DNA of 13,770 nucleotides. Source: Pseudomonadota bacterium. GTDB lineage: Bacteria > Pseudomonadota > Alphaproteobacteria > Rhizobiales > Rhizobiaceae. The notes beneath the pieces were generated by a model. That model saw only the letters and a program-made list of their open reading frames with translations. It made no database searches and had not been told where the DNA came from. Shown piece after piece: positions 6,218 to 13,483 of the stretch; position 1 is the stretch's first letter, and each line of letters opens with the position of its first letter. The DNA lies in contig JAEYTV010000062.1 in assembly GCA_023433855.1 (NCBI GenBank), forward strand, positions 1 to 13,770. The letters run 5' to 3'. Made by a program: the position numbers and the translations under genes.

Positions 6218-6991
6218 TTACTGGGATACGTCCTGGCCGAAATAGGTCTGTGAGATCTTCTCATAGGTGCCGTCGGCCTTGATGTCGGCGAGCGCCTGGT
6301 CGATCGCCGCCTTCAGTTCGGGGTCGCCCTTGCGGAAGATGACGCCCGAATAGCTCGCATCGCCCTGTTCGGCGACGATCTTCACCGGCGCATTCGGCTG
6401 CTGTTTCTTGAAGTCGAGGAAGGACAGGCTGTCATTCAACGTAGCGTCGGCGCGTCCCGTCAGGACGAGCTGGATCGACTGGTCGAAGCCTTCGGTTCCG
6501 ACCAGTTCGGCGCCGGCCTCTTCGGCGAGCTTGCCGTAGTTGCTGGTCAGCGACTGGGCTGCCTTCTTTCCCTTCAGATCGGCGAAATCGTTGATCTCGC
6601 CGTTGTTCTCGCGCACGATCAGCACCGCCTTGGAGGCGATGTAGGGTTCGGAGAACTCGTATTTCTGCTTGCGAGCCTCGGTGATCCCGACCTGGTTGAT
6701 CACCACGTCATAACGCTTTGCGTCGAGGCCGGCGATCAGGCCGTCCCACTTGCCTTCGACGAAGTCGGCCTTTACCCCGAGCTTGGCGGCGATCGCCTTG
6801 CCGATTTCGACGTCGAAGCCCACCAGCTTGCCGCTCTGGTCGTGATAGGTAAAGGGCGCGTAGGTTCCCTCCGTGCCGATCTTCAGCACCCCGGCCGACT
6901 TGATGGCATCGAGGTTTTCTCCGGCAAGTGCTGGAACAATCGCGACCGCCTGGAGAACGGCGGCAGCGAGAAGGGTTTTCAAGCGGATCAT
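6218..6991 (-). CDS. Periplasmic amino-acid (cystine-type) binding protein
   Basis: A 257-residue family 3 solute-binding protein that delivers an amino acid to the permease next to it. The signal peptide is residues 1-23 (MIRLKTLLAAAVLQ..., cut after ALA before GEN). The mature part resembles E. coli FliY/TcyJ in KIGTEGTYAPFTYHD, GKLVGFDVEIGKAIA, GLDAKRYDVVINQVGI, the AQSLTSNYGKLA hinge block and GTYEKISQTYFGQDVS at the end. The ligand is probably cystine or a related polar amino acid; this rests on resemblance, not on proven pocket residues. The ATG at 6991 has a good SD (AAAGGA, about 9 bases upstream) and gives the proper signal peptide; the frame's upstream extension has no support. First gene of the importer operon. 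Confidence 0.94.
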   Translation of the reverse strand: MIRLKTLLAAAVLQAVAIVPALAGENLDAIKSAGVLKIGTEGTYAPFTYHDQSGKLVGFDVEIGKAIAAKLGVKADFVEGKWDGLIAGLDAKRYDVVINQVGITEARKQKYEFSEPYIASKAVLIVRENNGEINDFADLKGKKAAQSLTSNYGKLAEEAGAELVGTEGFDQSIQLVLTGRADATLNDSLSFLDFKKQQPNAPVKIVAEQGDASYSGVIFRKGDPELKAAIDQALADIKADGTYEKISQTYFGQDVSQ

Positions 6992-7080
6992 TTCGGTCGT
7001 CCTTTCAGCAATCTGCTGATCTAGATGGCAGAAACTAGGACGATTGGAGTGGAAGAAAACTGCAAAGAAAATCAACCGAT

Positions 7081-7093
7081 GCAAATATTTTGC
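7081..7093. promoter_or_regulatory. AT-rich palindrome upstream of the amino-acid importer
   Basis: GCAAA-TAT-TTTGC is a 13-base dyad about 90 bases before the binding-protein start, in a stretch more AT-rich than its surroundings. It could be a regulator site for the importer operon. No clear -35/-10 pair could be assigned in 6992-7110, and no regulator gene is adjacent. Confidence 0.25.
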
Positions 7094-7110
7094 TCAGGCG
7101 CTTGTCGCCG

Positions 7111-7236
7111 TCATGGCTCAACCCATCCAAGCCAGGTGGTCAGCGCCAGAAGGGGAGAGCCGAAGAAGGTCACCACCAGCATGTAGGCGACCGCAAGTCC
7201 TACCAATACGGCGGTTCTTTTCCAGGAATGTCTCAT
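7111..7236 (-). CDS. Small membrane protein, 41 residues, unknown function
   Basis: A short frame starting MRHSWKRTAVLVGLAVAYML and ending TTWLGWVEP. Positive residues (R2, K6, R7) precede a hydrophobic helix of about residues 8-32, predicting one membrane span with the N-terminus inside; a hydrophobic, Trp-containing tail follows. Support: AGAGGA lies 4 bases before the ATG, the gene begins 20 bases after the stop of the AtmA-type exporter on the same strand, and third positions are about 65% G+C. The location suggests a small partner or accessory of that exporter, but this is inference. I do not recognise a family. A 64-codon frame on the other strand has no comparable support. Confidence 0.6.
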   Translation of the reverse strand: MRHSWKRTAVLVGLAVAYMLVVTFFGSPLLALTTWLGWVEP

Positions 7237-7256
7237 AGTGTCCTCTGAATTTCTAT

Positions 7257-9146
7257 CTATTCGGCAGCCGGCTGGCCCCGGTCGACGACCCCGAGATCGT
7301 CACTTTCGCGCACCTTCCGCAACTGTTCTTCGGCCTGCACGGCTTCGCGCTGGCGGTTCCACATCGAGGCGTAGAGGCCGTTCTGTTCAAGAAGCCCGGC
7401 ATGTGTGCCGCGTTCGGCGATCAGGCCGTTGCGCAAGACAATGATTTCGTCGGCGTTGATCACGGTCGAGAGGCGGTGCGCGATGACGAGCGTCGTGCGG
7501 TTCTTGGACACAGTGTCGAGCGCGGACTGGATCTCTTGCTCCGTCGTCGTATCGAGGGCTGAGGTCGCCTCGTCCTGGATGAGGATGGGCGGCGCCTTGA
7601 GAATGGTACGGGCAATGGCGACCCGCTGTTTCTCGCCTCCGGAAAGCTTGAGGCCCCGTTCGCCGACCTTGGTATCGAAGCCTTCGGGCAGCGCATGGAT
7701 GAAATGGCTGATCTGAGCCACCTCGGCCGCCGCCTGTACCTCCTCGTCGCTGGCTTGCGGCCGCCCGTAGCGGATGTTGTAGGCGACCGTGTCGTTGAAG
7801 AGCACGGTGTCCTGCGGCACCATTCCTATGGCGGCTCGGAGCGATTTCTGCGTCACGCCGCGTATATCCTGGCCGTCGATGGTGATGGCGCCCTCCTGGA
7901 TATCGTAGAACCGGTAGAGGAGGCGCGAGATCGTCGACTTGCCCGCGCCCGACGGCCCGACGATCGCCACGGTCTTGCCGGCCGGCACCTCGAAGGAGAT
8001 GCCCTTGAGGATCGGTCGGTCCGCATCATAGGCAAAATGGACGTTCCTGAACGAGATGGCGCCCTGGCCGATCTGCAGTTCCCGGGCGTCCGGGCGGTCG
8101 ACGACTTCTGGCTCGACCTCGAGGAGATCGAACATCTGCTCGATGTCGGTGAGCCCCTGGCGGATTTCGCGATAAACGAAGCCAATGAAGTTCAGCGGTA
8201 TCGACAGCTGCATGAGGAGCGCGTTGACGAAGACGAAGTCGCCGATCGTCTGTTCGCCCCGCTGTACCGCGAGCGCCGACATCACCATCATCACCGCCTG
8301 GCCAAGGCCGAAGATGACACCCTGACCGAAGTTCAGCCAGCCGAGTGAGGTCCAGACCTGGGTTGCAGCCTTCTCGTAGCGGGCCATGGAGGAGTCGAAG
8401 CGGCGCGCCTCCATCTCCTCGTTGCCGAAATATTTGACCGTCTCGAAGTTGAGGAGCGAATCGATGGCCTTGGTATTGGCATCCGTGTCGCTGTCGTTCA
8501 TCGAGCGGCGGATCGCAATCCGCCAGTCGCTCGCCTTGATCGTGAACCAGATATAGAGCCAGACCGTCACGGCAGTCACGAGCACGTACCAGAAGCCGTA
8601 GCTCACCCAGAAGATGATGGCGGTCAGCAGGAATTCCAGCAGGGTCGGTACCGAATTGAGGATCGTGAAGCGTACGATTGTCTCGATACCCTTCGTGCCC
8701 CGTTCGATGATGCGCGAAAGCCCCCCTGTCTTGCGCTCCAGATGAAAGCGCAGCGAAAGCTGGTGCATGTGCACGAAGGTCTTGTAGGCGAGCTGGCGCA
8801 CCGCGTGCTGTCCGACCGATGCAAAAAGCGCATCGCGAAGCTGGTTGAGGCCCACCTGCAGGACCCGCGCGAGATTGTAGGCGATCACCAGCACCACGGC
8901 GCCGAGGAGAAATGCGGGCAGAATACCCTGCATGTCGAGCCGCCCGTTCAGCGCATCCGTCGCCCATTTGAAGAAATAGGGGACGGTCAGCAGCACCAGC
9001 TTGGCGAGAAAGAGATAGAAGGTCGCCCAGAGGACACGTGCCTTCAAGTCACGCCGCCCGGCCGGCCACATATATGGCCACAGGTTTACCAGGGTGCCGA
9101 GCGGGTTGCTCGAATCCGCCGATACGGTCCTTTTCTTTTCCGCCAT
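7257..9146 (-). CDS. atmA: Atm1/HMT1-type ABC exporter, fused membrane and ATPase domains
   Basis: A 629-residue half-transporter expected to dimerise in the inner membrane. Bacterial and mitochondrial Atm1 relatives export glutathione-linked compounds, including metal-glutathione conjugates and, in mitochondria, a sulfur species used for cytosolic iron-sulfur assembly. A six-helix membrane domain spans about residues 35-330 and contains the Atm1-type stretch GGLSRIIERGTKGIE. The ATPase domain has Walker A GPSGAGKST at 397-405, LSGGEKQR at 501-508, Walker B ILIQDE at 521-526, D-loop SALD and switch H557. The ATG at 9146 has GGAGA 6 bases upstream; the frame's upstream extension overlaps the receiver gene and is not coding. 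The receiver gene lies 104 bases upstream and a 41-residue membrane protein 20 bases downstream. The Atm1 subfamily call is strong; the substrate is inferred. Confidence 0.93.
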   Translation of the reverse strand: MAEKKRTVSADSSNPLGTLVNLWPYMWPAGRRDLKARVLWATFYLFLAKLVLLTVPYFFKWATDALNGRLDMQGILPAFLLGAVVLVIAYNLARVLQVGLNQLRDALFASVGQHAVRQLAYKTFVHMHQLSLRFHLERKTGGLSRIIERGTKGIETIVRFTILNSVPTLLEFLLTAIIFWVSYGFWYVLVTAVTVWLYIWFTIKASDWRIAIRRSMNDSDTDANTKAIDSLLNFETVKYFGNEEMEARRFDSSMARYEKAATQVWTSLGWLNFGQGVIFGLGQAVMMVMSALAVQRGEQTIGDFVFVNALLMQLSIPLNFIGFVYREIRQGLTDIEQMFDLLEVEPEVVDRPDARELQIGQGAISFRNVHFAYDADRPILKGISFEVPAGKTVAIVGPSGAGKSTISRLLYRFYDIQEGAITIDGQDIRGVTQKSLRAAIGMVPQDTVLFNDTVAYNIRYGRPQASDEEVQAAAEVAQISHFIHALPEGFDTKVGERGLKLSGGEKQRVAIARTILKAPPILIQDEATSALDTTTEQEIQSALDTVSKNRTTLVIAHRLSTVINADEIIVLRNGLIAERGTHAGLLEQNGLYASMWNRQREAVQAEEQLRKVRESDDLGVVDRGQPAAE

Positions 9147-9231
9147 GAAGATCTCCGAGGCGCCAGCACGCGCATCCGGGACATAAGCGGCTGGAGGAGA
9201 TGTTGCAATGACGGTTTGACGAAAGATAAGC

Positions 9232-9251
9232 GACGGCTGCCGCTTGCCGTC
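9232..9251 (-). terminator. Possible terminator after the receiver gene
   Basis: GACGGC and GCCGTC form a perfect 6-bp stem with an 8-base loop immediately after the receiver stop codon, overlapping its last base. The following minus-strand bases GCTTATCTTTCG are only moderately T-rich. It may partly end transcription before the exporter gene, which starts about 85 bases further on. Confidence 0.35.
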
Positions 9252-9685
9252 TATCTCCTCTGGCGTTCCACCTCGGCGGCGGACCCGCGGGCAGGAGAAG
9301 AACTCGTTCTTCCGCCTGCGCCGCCACCGTCGGGAAGGATGGCGCGAATCGCTCCGAGCAGTTCGGCCGGATCTGCGGGCTTGGTGAACCAACGGCCTCG
9401 GAGAAGCACCGCCTGAGGAGTGGTGGACGGCCGGGTGCGGACAGTGTGGACGACAAATGGAATGCCGCGGTCGACGAGGATCTCGGCGACCTCACTGCAG
9501 TCGCGATCGCGCAACCGCATCTCGAGCACTGCTGCGTCGGGCGAATGCAGCTCCAGCCACGCCTCCGCTTCGGCACATGATGGCAAGACAACCACCTTCC
9601 CCACACCGGCTTCGAGCAGCATATCCTCTACCTCCCAGGAAACCAGCGGCTGATCCTCCAGCAGAAGGACCGTTGAAACCTTCAT
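9251..9685 (-). CDS. Stand-alone receiver-domain protein with Asp-to-Glu at the phospho-site
   Basis: A 144-residue CheY-like receiver with no output domain. Acid pocket residues E10-D11 (LLLEDQP), the switch threonine T81 (FVVHT) and the conserved K102 (TKPAD) are in place. The phospho-acceptor, expected in the AVLD.RL strand end, is E55 (AVLEMRL, codon GAG). Aspartate-to-glutamate at this site can mimic the phosphorylated state in some response regulators, so the protein may be locked on or act without a kinase; that is inference. After residue 118 the tail is Gly/Ser/Arg-rich. The ATG at 9685 has a strong AGGAGG 9 bases upstream. No histidine kinase is nearby. The AtmA-type exporter follows on the same strand, so co-expression is possible, though a weak hairpin intervenes. 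Confidence 0.88.
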   Translation of the reverse strand: MKVSTVLLLEDQPLVSWEVEDMLLEAGVGKVVVLPSCAEAEAWLELHSPDAAVLEMRLRDRDCSEVAEILVDRGIPFVVHTVRTRPSTTPQAVLLRGRWFTKPADPAELLGAIRAILPDGGGAGGRTSSSPARGSAAEVERQRR

Positions 9686-9715
9686 AGGGGTGCCCTCCTT
9701 TTGTTCGACATTGCT

Positions 9716-9743
9716 AATATACGCGTTTTTTCGACCGGTTCAC
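9716..9743 (-). promoter_or_regulatory. Possible promoter of the receiver gene
   Basis: A TATATT -10-like hexamer (9721-9716) sits 16 bases after a poor -35 (GTGAAC, 9743-9738) in an AT-rich island. Transcription would start about 25 bases before the ATG, leaving room for the AGGAGG. Only the -10 is persuasive. Confidence 0.3.
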
Positions 9744-9828
9744 GATCGGTCTGCTGCCGTTCAAATGGCGCCAATCCGCCATCGTACGGTCGCAATCAGA
9801 GTGGTCGGTTGTGGGGGCAGCGACAAAT

Positions 9829-9853
9829 CCACCCCGGTGAAGAACCGGGATGG
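9829..9853 (-). terminator. 10-bp hairpin downstream of the LysM gene
   Basis: On the minus strand CCATCCCGGT pairs with ACCGGGGTGG around a TCTTC loop (nine Watson-Crick pairs and one G-U). The wobble is only tolerated in the minus-strand RNA, so the structure fits transcripts leaving the LysM gene, whose stop is 90 bases upstream. The following bases ATTTGTC are a poor U-run. The rest of the 257-base gap 9686-9942 holds no recognisable gene. Confidence 0.45.
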
Positions 9854-9942
9854 CGAGCTCTCAGGCAAGTGAACCTGGAAGTCAGGGAGACGTTTTCAGG
9901 CGAGGGCGTTTATCCGCCGAAGGGAGCATGCGGCGCGTCGTC

Positions 9943-11736
9943 TTACGAGCGTCTTTGCTGCAGGCGCTGGCGGTGCAGCTCTTCTGAATCGGGGCGGTAT
10001 TCTTCGGGTACGCCAAAGATCTGGCCCGGCTGAATGATGTCCGGGTTGGCGATCTGGTCCTCGTTGGCGAGGTAGATCGTCGTGTAGCGGACACCCTGGC
10101 CGTAGACGCGGCGGGAGATCTGCCAGAGCGTATCGCCGCGCCGGATGATGACGGAATTGCGCTGGCTCTGGGTGAGTGGCGCCTGCTGGATCGTCCTGGC
10201 GCCATTCGCGGCGACAGCCTCCGGCGCGCCGACTGCGCTGTCCACGCCCTTGATCTGTTGCGCGATCACCGGGCCGACGGCTCTTGCGACCATATCGCCC
10301 ACATCGCCGATGCTGGAGCCCACCGCCGCCACATCCTTGGGGAGGTTGTCGAGGGCTGCAAGCGCGGCGGCGGCATCCTGTGCCGCTGCTTCCGCGATCG
10401 AACCGGCCGCGGGCGAGGCACCGGCCGGCAAGCGGTATTCCGAAAGGGATTTCAGTGCAATGCCGGTTGCGGAACGGGCCGCCGCGACCTCTTCGGCGGT
10501 TGGCTGCTTGCCATCGGCGTAAAGGTCCTGCAGCAGGTTATAGGCGCGGGCCGCCCCGCTGCGCAGGTTGTCGAGCGTCCCGCCGTCCACGCCGCTCATG
10601 GACGTCGAGATGGACGAATCGGCAACTGCTGCAACCTGTTCGCCGGCAGGACGATTGAAGGGCACTTCCACGCGAACAGTGGCCTGGCCGTTGGCACCAA
10701 GCGACTCCACTGCGATCTTGTGATCCCCGACCGGGAGGTCGAGGATACCTTCGATCACGAAGCTACCATCCGGTCCGCCCTTCGCCGTTCCGATGAGCTT
10801 GCCATCGGCCTCGCCGCGCACGGATGTGCCGGGCTTCGACATACCGGCGACGAACAGCTTCGGCCCTTCGATCTCCACCGCCGTGACCCTGAGTTCGGAA
10901 TCGGTCGGGGCCGCATTGGCCGATAGGGGGGCGGTCGGAGCTGCAGCCATGCTGGGGGCGGAGGAGGCAAGGCCGGAAGACCCGGCGGGCAGTGCCGGAA
11001 GCCCGGCCGTCGCCTCGGCTGGAGAGGTCTCTTGCAACGCGTGGGACCCAGTTGCCGAGGCAGGGGCAATCGTGGCCGTGTCGTTGTTGGCGGCCGGCGA
11101 TGTCCCGGAAGCTGCCTGCTCATCGGCTCCGGCGGATGCCGTCCCGTTGGGGGCGGGCATCGCCATGACGCGGCTTGCCTTGCCAGGCTTCGTCACCATC
11201 GCGAGCAGCTTGCCGTTTCGGTCCGCGGGAACGGAAACCGTCGCCGTTTCTTCCGACGTCGTCGATGTGCCGTCCTTGCCCGTCGACCTGAGCACAAGCT
11301 GGTGATCGCCGGGCGGCAGCGGATCATCAAGGGCAGTCGCGAAATCGCCGCTGGGGCCCACCTTGACCCTTGCCACCACGGTCGCACCGTTGGTGATCTC
11401 CAGATCGGAATCAGGCTGAGCCCGACCCGCAATCACTGCCGAGCCGTCGGGCTCGACCCGCAGCACGTCGAAGCTCGGGGAAATCGCTGCAGCGTCCACC
11501 TGCGGCACCGGAGCGGCCGGAGCTGGCGTTGCTTTCTTGTCCGCCTCGGCATCGGGAGCCTTGGCAGCCTGCTGCGTTTCGGTGACCGCTTCCTTCACGG
11601 CATTGCCCGCGGCGTTCACGGCGTCCGCAACGGGATTGGCATCCTGGTTGATCCTCGGCAACACGAAGAAGACCATCAGCAGCGATGCAATCGCAAGGGC
11701 GGTCAGTGCCAGCCAGCCGGCGCGGTTTCTCATCAT
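9943..11736 (-). CDS. Membrane-anchored LysM protein with Ig-like repeats
   Basis: A 597-residue envelope protein. Residues 6-27 form an uncleaved membrane anchor (AGWLALTALAIASLLMVFFVL). An Ala/Pro-rich linker follows, then two Ig-like modules, about 85-172 and 280-362, which share the pattern V..G.A.P.S-DLEI-...-G.VGP(D)G.F...L..-LP.GDH.L.V. A low-complexity Ala/Ser/Pro stretch separates them, then a helical segment, and a LysM domain at about 530-575 (RRGDTLWQISRRVYG...IYLANEDQI..PDIIQPGQIF). LysM binds peptidoglycan, so the protein probably spans from the inner membrane into the periplasm and grips the wall; its exact role is unknown. ATG at 11736 or 11733 (MM), with GGGAGAGA upstream. 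It is monocistronic, divergent from the LOG gene. Confidence 0.9.
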   Translation of the reverse strand: MMRNRAGWLALTALAIASLLMVFFVLPRINQDANPVADAVNAAGNAVKEAVTETQQAAKAPDAEADKKATPAPAAPVPQVDAAAISPSFDVLRVEPDGSAVIAGRAQPDSDLEITNGATVVARVKVGPSGDFATALDDPLPPGDHQLVLRSTGKDGTSTTSEETATVSVPADRNGKLLAMVTKPGKASRVMAMPAPNGTASAGADEQAASGTSPAANNDTATIAPASATGSHALQETSPAEATAGLPALPAGSSGLASSAPSMAAAPTAPLSANAAPTDSELRVTAVEIEGPKLFVAGMSKPGTSVRGEADGKLIGTAKGGPDGSFVIEGILDLPVGDHKIAVESLGANGQATVRVEVPFNRPAGEQVAAVADSSISTSMSGVDGGTLDNLRSGAARAYNLLQDLYADGKQPTAEEVAAARSATGIALKSLSEYRLPAGASPAAGSIAEAAAQDAAAALAALDNLPKDVAAVGSSIGDVGDMVARAVGPVIAQQIKGVDSAVGAPEAVAANGARTIQQAPLTQSQRNSVIIRRGDTLWQISRRVYGQGVRYTTIYLANEDQIANPDIIQPGQIFGVPEEYRPDSEELHRQRLQQRRS

Positions 11737-11946
11737 CGAACGTCTCTCCCGACGGTTCCGAAGCGTCTTCCAGAGTCGATTCGGATCAATTCAAGATGCT
11801 TACCGTCGCATAATCGGATTAACCCTTTCCTCCTGCTCCGACAAGCTTTTCACGTCAACAAGCCTTGCTCTTCCGGGTGTTTCCCGTCAATTTCGACTTT
11901 CGGGCATGGTCTTGCCCGCACCTCGAATGCCTTACGGAGAATAGCT
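11737..11946. other. Divergent intergenic region, LysM gene / LOG gene
   Basis: About 210 bases that should hold both promoters. For the LOG gene a TTGCTC and CAATTT pair with a 17-base spacer lies at about 11866-11894, but the -10 is poor. For the LysM gene nothing convincing is seen. A GGAAC on the minus strand near 11755 has a CGTT only 12 bases on, too close for an EcfG promoter. Confidence 0.4.
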
Positions 11947-12552
11947 TTGCCGATACGATCCATCTGCGTTTATTGCGGCTCGCAACCGGGACGCGATCCC
12001 GCCTATCTCGCTGCGGGCCGCGCACTCGGCAAATCCATTGCGGCCCACGGCCTGAAGCTCGTTTATGGCGGCGGTACCAAGGGCATCATGGGGGCCGTCG
12101 CGTCCGGCGTCCTTTCGAACGGCGGGCAGGTAACGGGCATTATTCCCGAATTTCTTGTCGACATGGAGGCAACCCGCCACTCTCTCGGCCAGCTGGACGA
12201 ACTCATCGTCACCGCTGACATGCATGAGCGCAAGCACAAGATGTTCGAGCGCGCCGACGCCTTCGTGACGCTTCCGGGCGGTATCGGTACGCTGGAAGAG
12301 ATCGTCGAGATCATGACCTGGGCACAACTCGGCCGGCACGCCAAGCCGATGGTCTTTGCCAATATCGGCGGCTTCTGGGATCCGATGCTGGACCTGATCC
12401 GCCACATGCGCGAGCAGGGTTTCATCCACAGGGCGCATCTCGTGCAGCCGATGATCATCGCCGATATCGACCAGATCGTGCCGGCGATCATCGAGACGGC
12501 CGAAGAGCGCCCGGTTTCCGAAGGTGAGGAGGCGGTTATTTCAAAGCTCTGA
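11947..12552 (+). CDS. LOG family cytokinin-nucleotide phosphoribohydrolase
   Basis: A 201-residue LOG protein (TIGR00730). Characterised members cut ribose 5'-phosphate from N6-modified AMP (cytokinin nucleotides) or AMP, releasing the free base. Signature elements: CVYCGSQPG at 7-15, GGGTKGIMG at 41-49, the R95-K96 pair in MHERKHKMF, and PGGIGTLEE at 110-118, which carries the catalytic Glu. The start is TTG at 11947 with GGAGA 7 bases upstream, giving the family-standard N-terminus (PIRSICVYCGS); the frame's upstream part is antisense to the LysM gene. In a plant-associated rhizobium it could activate cytokinins, but most bacterial LOGs are likely nucleotide salvage enzymes, and no isopentenyltransferase gene is nearby. 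It converges on rarD with a 19-base gap. Confidence 0.95.
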   Translation: MPIRSICVYCGSQPGRDPAYLAAGRALGKSIAAHGLKLVYGGGTKGIMGAVASGVLSNGGQVTGIIPEFLVDMEATRHSLGQLDELIVTADMHERKHKMFERADAFVTLPGGIGTLEEIVEIMTWAQLGRHAKPMVFANIGGFWDPMLDLIRHMREQGFIHRAHLVQPMIIADIDQIVPAIIETAEERPVSEGEEAVISKL

Positions 12553-12571
12553 CCGGTAGAAGTCCCGATGG

Positions 12572-13483
12572 CTATCGACGGCGGGCCTGCCTGATCATCG
12601 GCCAAGTGTAGAGCGCAAGTGCCGACCAGATCAGCACAAAGGCCAAAAGCTTCATCAGGCTGAGCGGCTCATGGAAAACGAAGACGGCGATCAGGAAGAT
12701 CATCGTCGGGGCGACATACTGCATGATGGCGATGGTGGATAGAGTCAGTAATTTTGCGCCATTGGCGTACATGATCAGCGGCACGGCGGTGACCAGGCCG
12801 CTCGCCATCAACAGCAGGCTGCCGCCCACGCCATCCGTCACCAGGTGGCCCTGGCCGCTCCCCTCGAGATAAAGCACGTAAAGCAGGCACGGAAGCGCGA
12901 GGATGGCCACTTCCAGGAAGAAGCCCTGGTTCGGGCCGACCGGCAGCGTCTTGCGGAAAAAGGCGTAAAAACCCCAACTGACCGTGAGCAGGAGGGCGAC
13001 CCAGGGCAGACCGCCCGCATCGAAGGTAAGGATGGCAACGGCAGCAATCACGAGGGCGATCGCCACGAGTTGCAGGGCCGAAAGCCGCTCCTTCAGAAGG
13101 ACCGAGGCAAGGAAAATGCTGAACAGGGGGTTGATGAAGTAGCCGAGAGCAGTGTCGAGCGCGCGGCCGGAACCGATCGCCCAGATATAGGTCATCCAGT
13201 TAACCGTGATGAGAGCGGCCGTCAGGCTTGCCATGCAAAGCGTCCTCGGCGAACGTATTGCGGCCTTCAGATCACCTGTCCGGCCGAGCGCCAACAGGAC
13301 CGCACCGGCTATCGGCAGCGACCAGATGACACGATGGGCGAGCACTTCCATTGGGGGAATATGTGCCACCGCCTTCATGTAGATCGGCAAAAATCCCCAC
13401 AGCAGATAGGCTGCCAATCCGAAAGCGAAGCCGCGCGGCGTATCCTCATTCTTGGCGGGGGCCGGAATGGTGTCGGTGACCAT
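12572..13483 (-). CDS. rarD: RarD/EamA family transporter
   Basis: A 303-residue inner-membrane protein of the drug/metabolite transporter superfamily, with ten predicted helices in two EamA halves. RarD-type stretches include AYLLWGFLPIYMK near residues 25-37, LAHRVIWSLP, NWMTYIWAIGSGRALDTALGY and FINPLFSIFLASVLLKERLS. E. coli RarD was named for chloramphenicol sensitivity; its substrate is not established, so transport of a small metabolite is all that can be said. The ATG at 13483 has GGAAA about 9 bases upstream. The N-terminal 15 residues are soluble and charged. It stands alone, convergent with the LOG gene, whose stop is 19 bases away; no hairpin terminator fits in the gap. Confidence 0.93.
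   Translation of the reverse strand: MVTDTIPAPAKNEDTPRGFAFGLAAYLLWGFLPIYMKAVAHIPPMEVLAHRVIWSLPIAGAVLLALGRTGDLKAAIRSPRTLCMASLTAALITVNWMTYIWAIGSGRALDTALGYFINPLFSIFLASVLLKERLSALQLVAIALVIAAVAILTFDAGGLPWVALLLTVSWGFYAFFRKTLPVGPNQGFFLEVAILALPCLLYVLYLEGSGQGHLVTDGVGGSLLLMASGLVTAVPLIMYANGAKLLTLSTIAIMQYVAPTMIFLIAVFVFHEPLSLMKLLAFVLIWSALALYTWPMIRQARRR

Noticed and set aside
7695..8348. 217-codon plus-strand frame opposite the exporter
   Set aside because: Antisense to the ABC ATPase region; no SD and no recognisable content.
8026..8967. 313-codon minus-strand frame inside the Atm1-type exporter
   Set aside because: An out-of-frame shadow of the exporter, Arg/Gly-rich with no domain.
11737..11760. EcfG-type promoter of the LysM gene (GGAAC...CGTT)
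   Set aside because: The boxes are only 12 bases apart instead of 16-17 and abut the start codon.
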